From the NCBI GenBank assembly GCA_938028665.1, contig CALIMB010000014.1, positions 27,939 through 91,938 of the forward strand: a DNA stretch of 64,000 bases, read 5' to 3'. The DNA is from an uncultured Thermomicrobium sp. GTDB taxonomy: Bacteria; Chloroflexota; Chloroflexia; Thermomicrobiales; Thermomicrobiaceae. Within the stretch, counting starts at the first letter, position 1, and every line of letters begins with the position of its first letter. The notes under the pieces were generated by a model that saw only the letters and a list, made by a program, of their open reading frames with translations, ran no database searches and had not been told where the DNA came from. This document shows, one piece after another, positions 63,530 to 64,000 of this stretch. A program made the translations under genes and the position numbers.

Positions 63530-64000
63530 CTACTGCTGCAGTTGTCGGATGTAGCTGACGAGCGCCCAACGCTCTTCAGGAGTGAGCAATTTACCATACG
63601 CGGGCATGTTCGTGAGGCCACCCGGATACTGAACCTGGTGTTGCGGGGAAGTGTAGCCGTAGGTCAGAATCCAATATAGCTCGCCATCAGTGCGCGAGAC
63701 AACTGAGGGATCCTTAAGGTTTGTCGGTGGCACTGCGCCCTGCACGAGTCCCCAATACACGGCTTGTGGTCCCTTACCGTCTCCCTGCGGACCATGGCAG
63801 GCAACACAGTTGACCTGGTAGAGCTGTTGCCCTTGGGCTGCAGCTTGTGGATTGTTGGCGAGCGGGTTCTGCAGGGTCCGTGCTTCGTCCAACGTGTAGT
63901 GTGGCTCCCCGCCGGTGATCGGGACAATCCCTGCTGGGATGTCAAGTCGTGGTGGTTCCTGGGCTCGGAACGATTTCTGGTAGTGCATTTCGCTGAAAAA
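63530..64000 (-). CDS. Monohaem cytochrome c, ActE-like, 5' end outside window
   Basis: The visible part has one haem site, CVACH, in QLYQVNCVACHGPQGDGKG, and the axial Met region GLTNMPAYGKLLTPEERW. The frame stays open to the window edge, so the ATG at 63988 is probably internal. The start MHYQKSFRAQEPPRLDIPAG resembles ActE of alternative complex III, where this Met-His-x-Gln stretch follows a lipoprotein signal. ActE accepts electrons on the outer side of the membrane. Other complex III genes would be expected just right of the window. Confidence 0.75.
   Translation of the reverse strand, partial: FFSEMHYQKSFRAQEPPRLDIPAGIVPITGGEPHYTLDEARTLQNPLANNPQAAAQGQQLYQVNCVACHGPQGDGKGPQAVYWGLVQGAVPPTNLKDPSVVSRTDGELYWILTYGYTSPQHQVQYPGGLTNMPAYGKLLTPEERWALVSYIRQLQQ

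Overview
The window looks like one chromosomal segment of a thermophilic, Gram-positive-like or monoderm bacterium of the Chloroflexota, most plausibly class Thermomicrobia. This is an inference from gene content and protein style: a SecA with a long insert between the two halves of its motor, HspR-ClpB, Rex, a group 3b NAD(P)-linked [NiFe] hydrogenase, SelA, an ActE-like cytochrome c, F420-type LLM oxidoreductases and an MshA-like glycosyltransferase. GTG starts and 1-20 bp gene overlaps are common. No phage, CRISPR array or intact insertion sequence was seen.

Layout. 1-1.4 kb: end of thiE, thiS, an alkyltransferase-like gene and a frame-broken membrane gene. 1.5-4.1 kb: secA. 4.5-9.7 kb (minus): a six-gene operon for a 3b hydrogenase with its own cyclic-nucleotide-binding protein and maturation protease. 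10-13.3 kb: a glycerol facilitator, then a copper-delivery cluster (PCuAC lipoprotein, two Sco proteins, a His-rich membrane protein). 13.8-19.2 kb (minus): an LLM oxidoreductase, dapAB with a clear promoter and long leader, a B3/B4-domain protein and a glycosyltransferase. 19.3-23.9 kb: tRNA-Arg, tRNA-Pro, selA, dnaG, dgt. 23.9-25.8 kb is degenerate DNA. 25.8-38.4 kb: zinc-ribbon remnant, uvrC, tsaC, a GT28 glycosyltransferase with two unknown partners, rarA, rph, hisCB, a DD-peptidase, rluB-cmk-plsC. 39-45.4 kb: DUF362 protein, second DD-peptidase, hspR-clpB, two small membrane proteins. 46.8-48.1 kb: a DAHP synthase behind a leader-peptide attenuator. 48-58.3 kb: kinase-like protein, GT4, DUF429, CitE-like lyase, rex, nadE, recN, ebfC. 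58.3-60.4 kb: a decayed LLM gene and other broken coding traces. 60.4-64 kb: the intact LLM paralogue, a phytoene-dehydrogenase-like flavoprotein and the 3' part of a cytochrome c gene.

The most interesting element is at 46833-47028. A consensus promoter is followed at once by a 30-codon ORF with a Val-Trp-Phe-Ala-Tyr-Tyr-Phe stretch, a GC-rich hairpin and a perfect intrinsic terminator, directly before the first gene of aromatic amino acid synthesis. It reads as a ribosome-mediated attenuator sensing Trp, Phe and Tyr together, with an almost leaderless leader ORF. A second regulatory find is a HAIR-like inverted repeat lying across the -35 of the hspR-clpB promoter, which suggests autoregulated heat-shock control. 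Several intergenic stretches hold decayed genes, so local gene loss is under way.
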